Positions 63,703-64,000 of a DNA stretch of 64,000 bases are shown piece by piece. The stretch covers positions 124,001-188,000 of the forward strand of contig NZ_JOFS01000006.1 of NCBI RefSeq assembly GCF_000719285.1. The letters are read 5' to 3'. Positions within the stretch are counted from its first letter, which is position 1. Each line of letters starts with the position of its first letter. The notes under the pieces were generated by a model. That model was given only the letters and a program-made list of their open reading frames with translations, was not told where the DNA came from and did not search any database. The position numbers and the translations under genes were made by a program. This DNA is from Streptomyces bicolor (GTDB taxonomy: Bacteria; Actinomycetota; Actinomycetes; Streptomycetales; Streptomycetaceae).

Positions 63703-64000
63703 TGCTGCTGTGCCCCTTCCTGTACGACGGTGGGGGTGCCGTCGGGTCCGAGCTGCCGCGGCGCGACGTCCAGCGGATCGCTCGCGGTCACCGGCGAGGG
63801 CGACTCCGCCGGGCCCTCCGCCAGCACCCAGGTGTCCTTGGAGCCGCCGCCCTGGCTGGAGTTGACGATCAGGTTGCCCTCCTGGAGGGCGACGCGGGTG
63901 AGGCCGCCGGGCAGCACCCAGACATCGTTGCCGTCGTTGACGGCGAAGGGCCGCAGATCGATGTGGCGCGGTGCCATGCGCTCGCCCGCGAGGGTGGGGG
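63699..64000 (-). CDS. circularly permuted type 2 ATP-grasp protein (5' part outside window)
   Basis: Only the C-terminal 99 or so residues are in the window: [48 protein letters not shown] and a Pro/Val tail. The [14 protein letters not shown] segment is typical of this ATP-grasp subgroup, which forms a peptide or amide bond using ATP. First gene of the three-gene operon. Confidence 0.9.
   Translation of the reverse strand, partial: PTLAGERMAPRHIDLRPFAVNDGNDVWVLPGGLTRVALQEGNLIVNSSQGGGSKDTWVLAEGPAESPSPVTASDPLDVAPRQLGPDGTPTVVQEGAQQQ

Overview
The window is a piece of a Streptomyces chromosome, or that of a very close actinomycete. The evidence is very high GC with strong third-position GC bias, many GTG/TTG starts, 1-4 base translational overlaps, and family combinations typical of the genus: a dnaK-grpE-dnaJ-hspR operon under HAIR operators, a WhiJ-type XRE/DUF397/ATPase trio, S-adenosyl methyltransferase (DUF574) and DUF2637 proteins, and many secreted FG-GAP, ricin-lectin and fibronectin proteins.

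Layout. 1-8.9 kb holds a divergent hydrolase/TetR pair, a secreted protein, a serine hydrolase divergent from a two-component system, a secreted M1 peptidase, a DUF2975/XRE pair with two operators, and a PIN-domain remnant. 8.9-12.0 kb is a minus-strand cold-shock set (CspA, DEAD-box helicase, small basic ORF, MerR-like protein). 12.4-18.1 kb is accessory and decayed: a SpoIIE-like tail, a secreted alpha/beta hydrolase, a truncated paralogue beside a relic promoter, a zinc alcohol dehydrogenase, a frameshifted MFS gene divergent from an XRE regulator, and a Tn3-transposase tail. 18.5-24.6 kb holds an ECF sigma factor with a coupled membrane protein, a GH10-CBM13-GH62 xylanase whose GH62 domain is cut short, and a ricin-lectin secreted protein. 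25.1-32.1 kb is a TetR-flanked branched-chain-amino-acid-type ABC transporter operon (fused LivHM permease, frameshifted) ending in a lipase-like hydrolase, then tRNA-Gly(CCC). 32.4-35.4 kb is core: zinc-ribbon protein, dcd, phosphoribosyltransferase, Yip1 protein. 35.6-44.8 kb is a cluster of five FG-GAP beta-propeller genes (one broken) with the WhiJ-type trio inside it. 45-51 kb holds assorted conserved genes, including a large Fe-S oxidoreductase. 51.2-56.5 kb is a MraY/WecA-like protein and the DnaK operon. 56.6-60.4 kb is a tandem pair of large secreted fibronectin proteins. 60.7-64 kb holds a sugar-binding lipoprotein and a transglutaminase / alpha-E / ATP-grasp operon.

The main unexplained signal is two related ECF-type promoter classes. 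GGCAACC-N16-C[AC]ACT lies upstream of the sigma-factor gene, the xylanase and the ricin-lectin protein. GTACAACC-N16-[AC]GTC, with an invariant 16-base spacer, lies upstream of two FG-GAP transcription units and both fibronectin genes. Together they suggest extracytoplasmic-sigma control of secreted and cell-surface proteins. A second pattern is four single-base indels in C/G runs that break otherwise conserved genes. This looks at least partly like sequence error, so the broken genes are annotated at full length with the frameshift noted.
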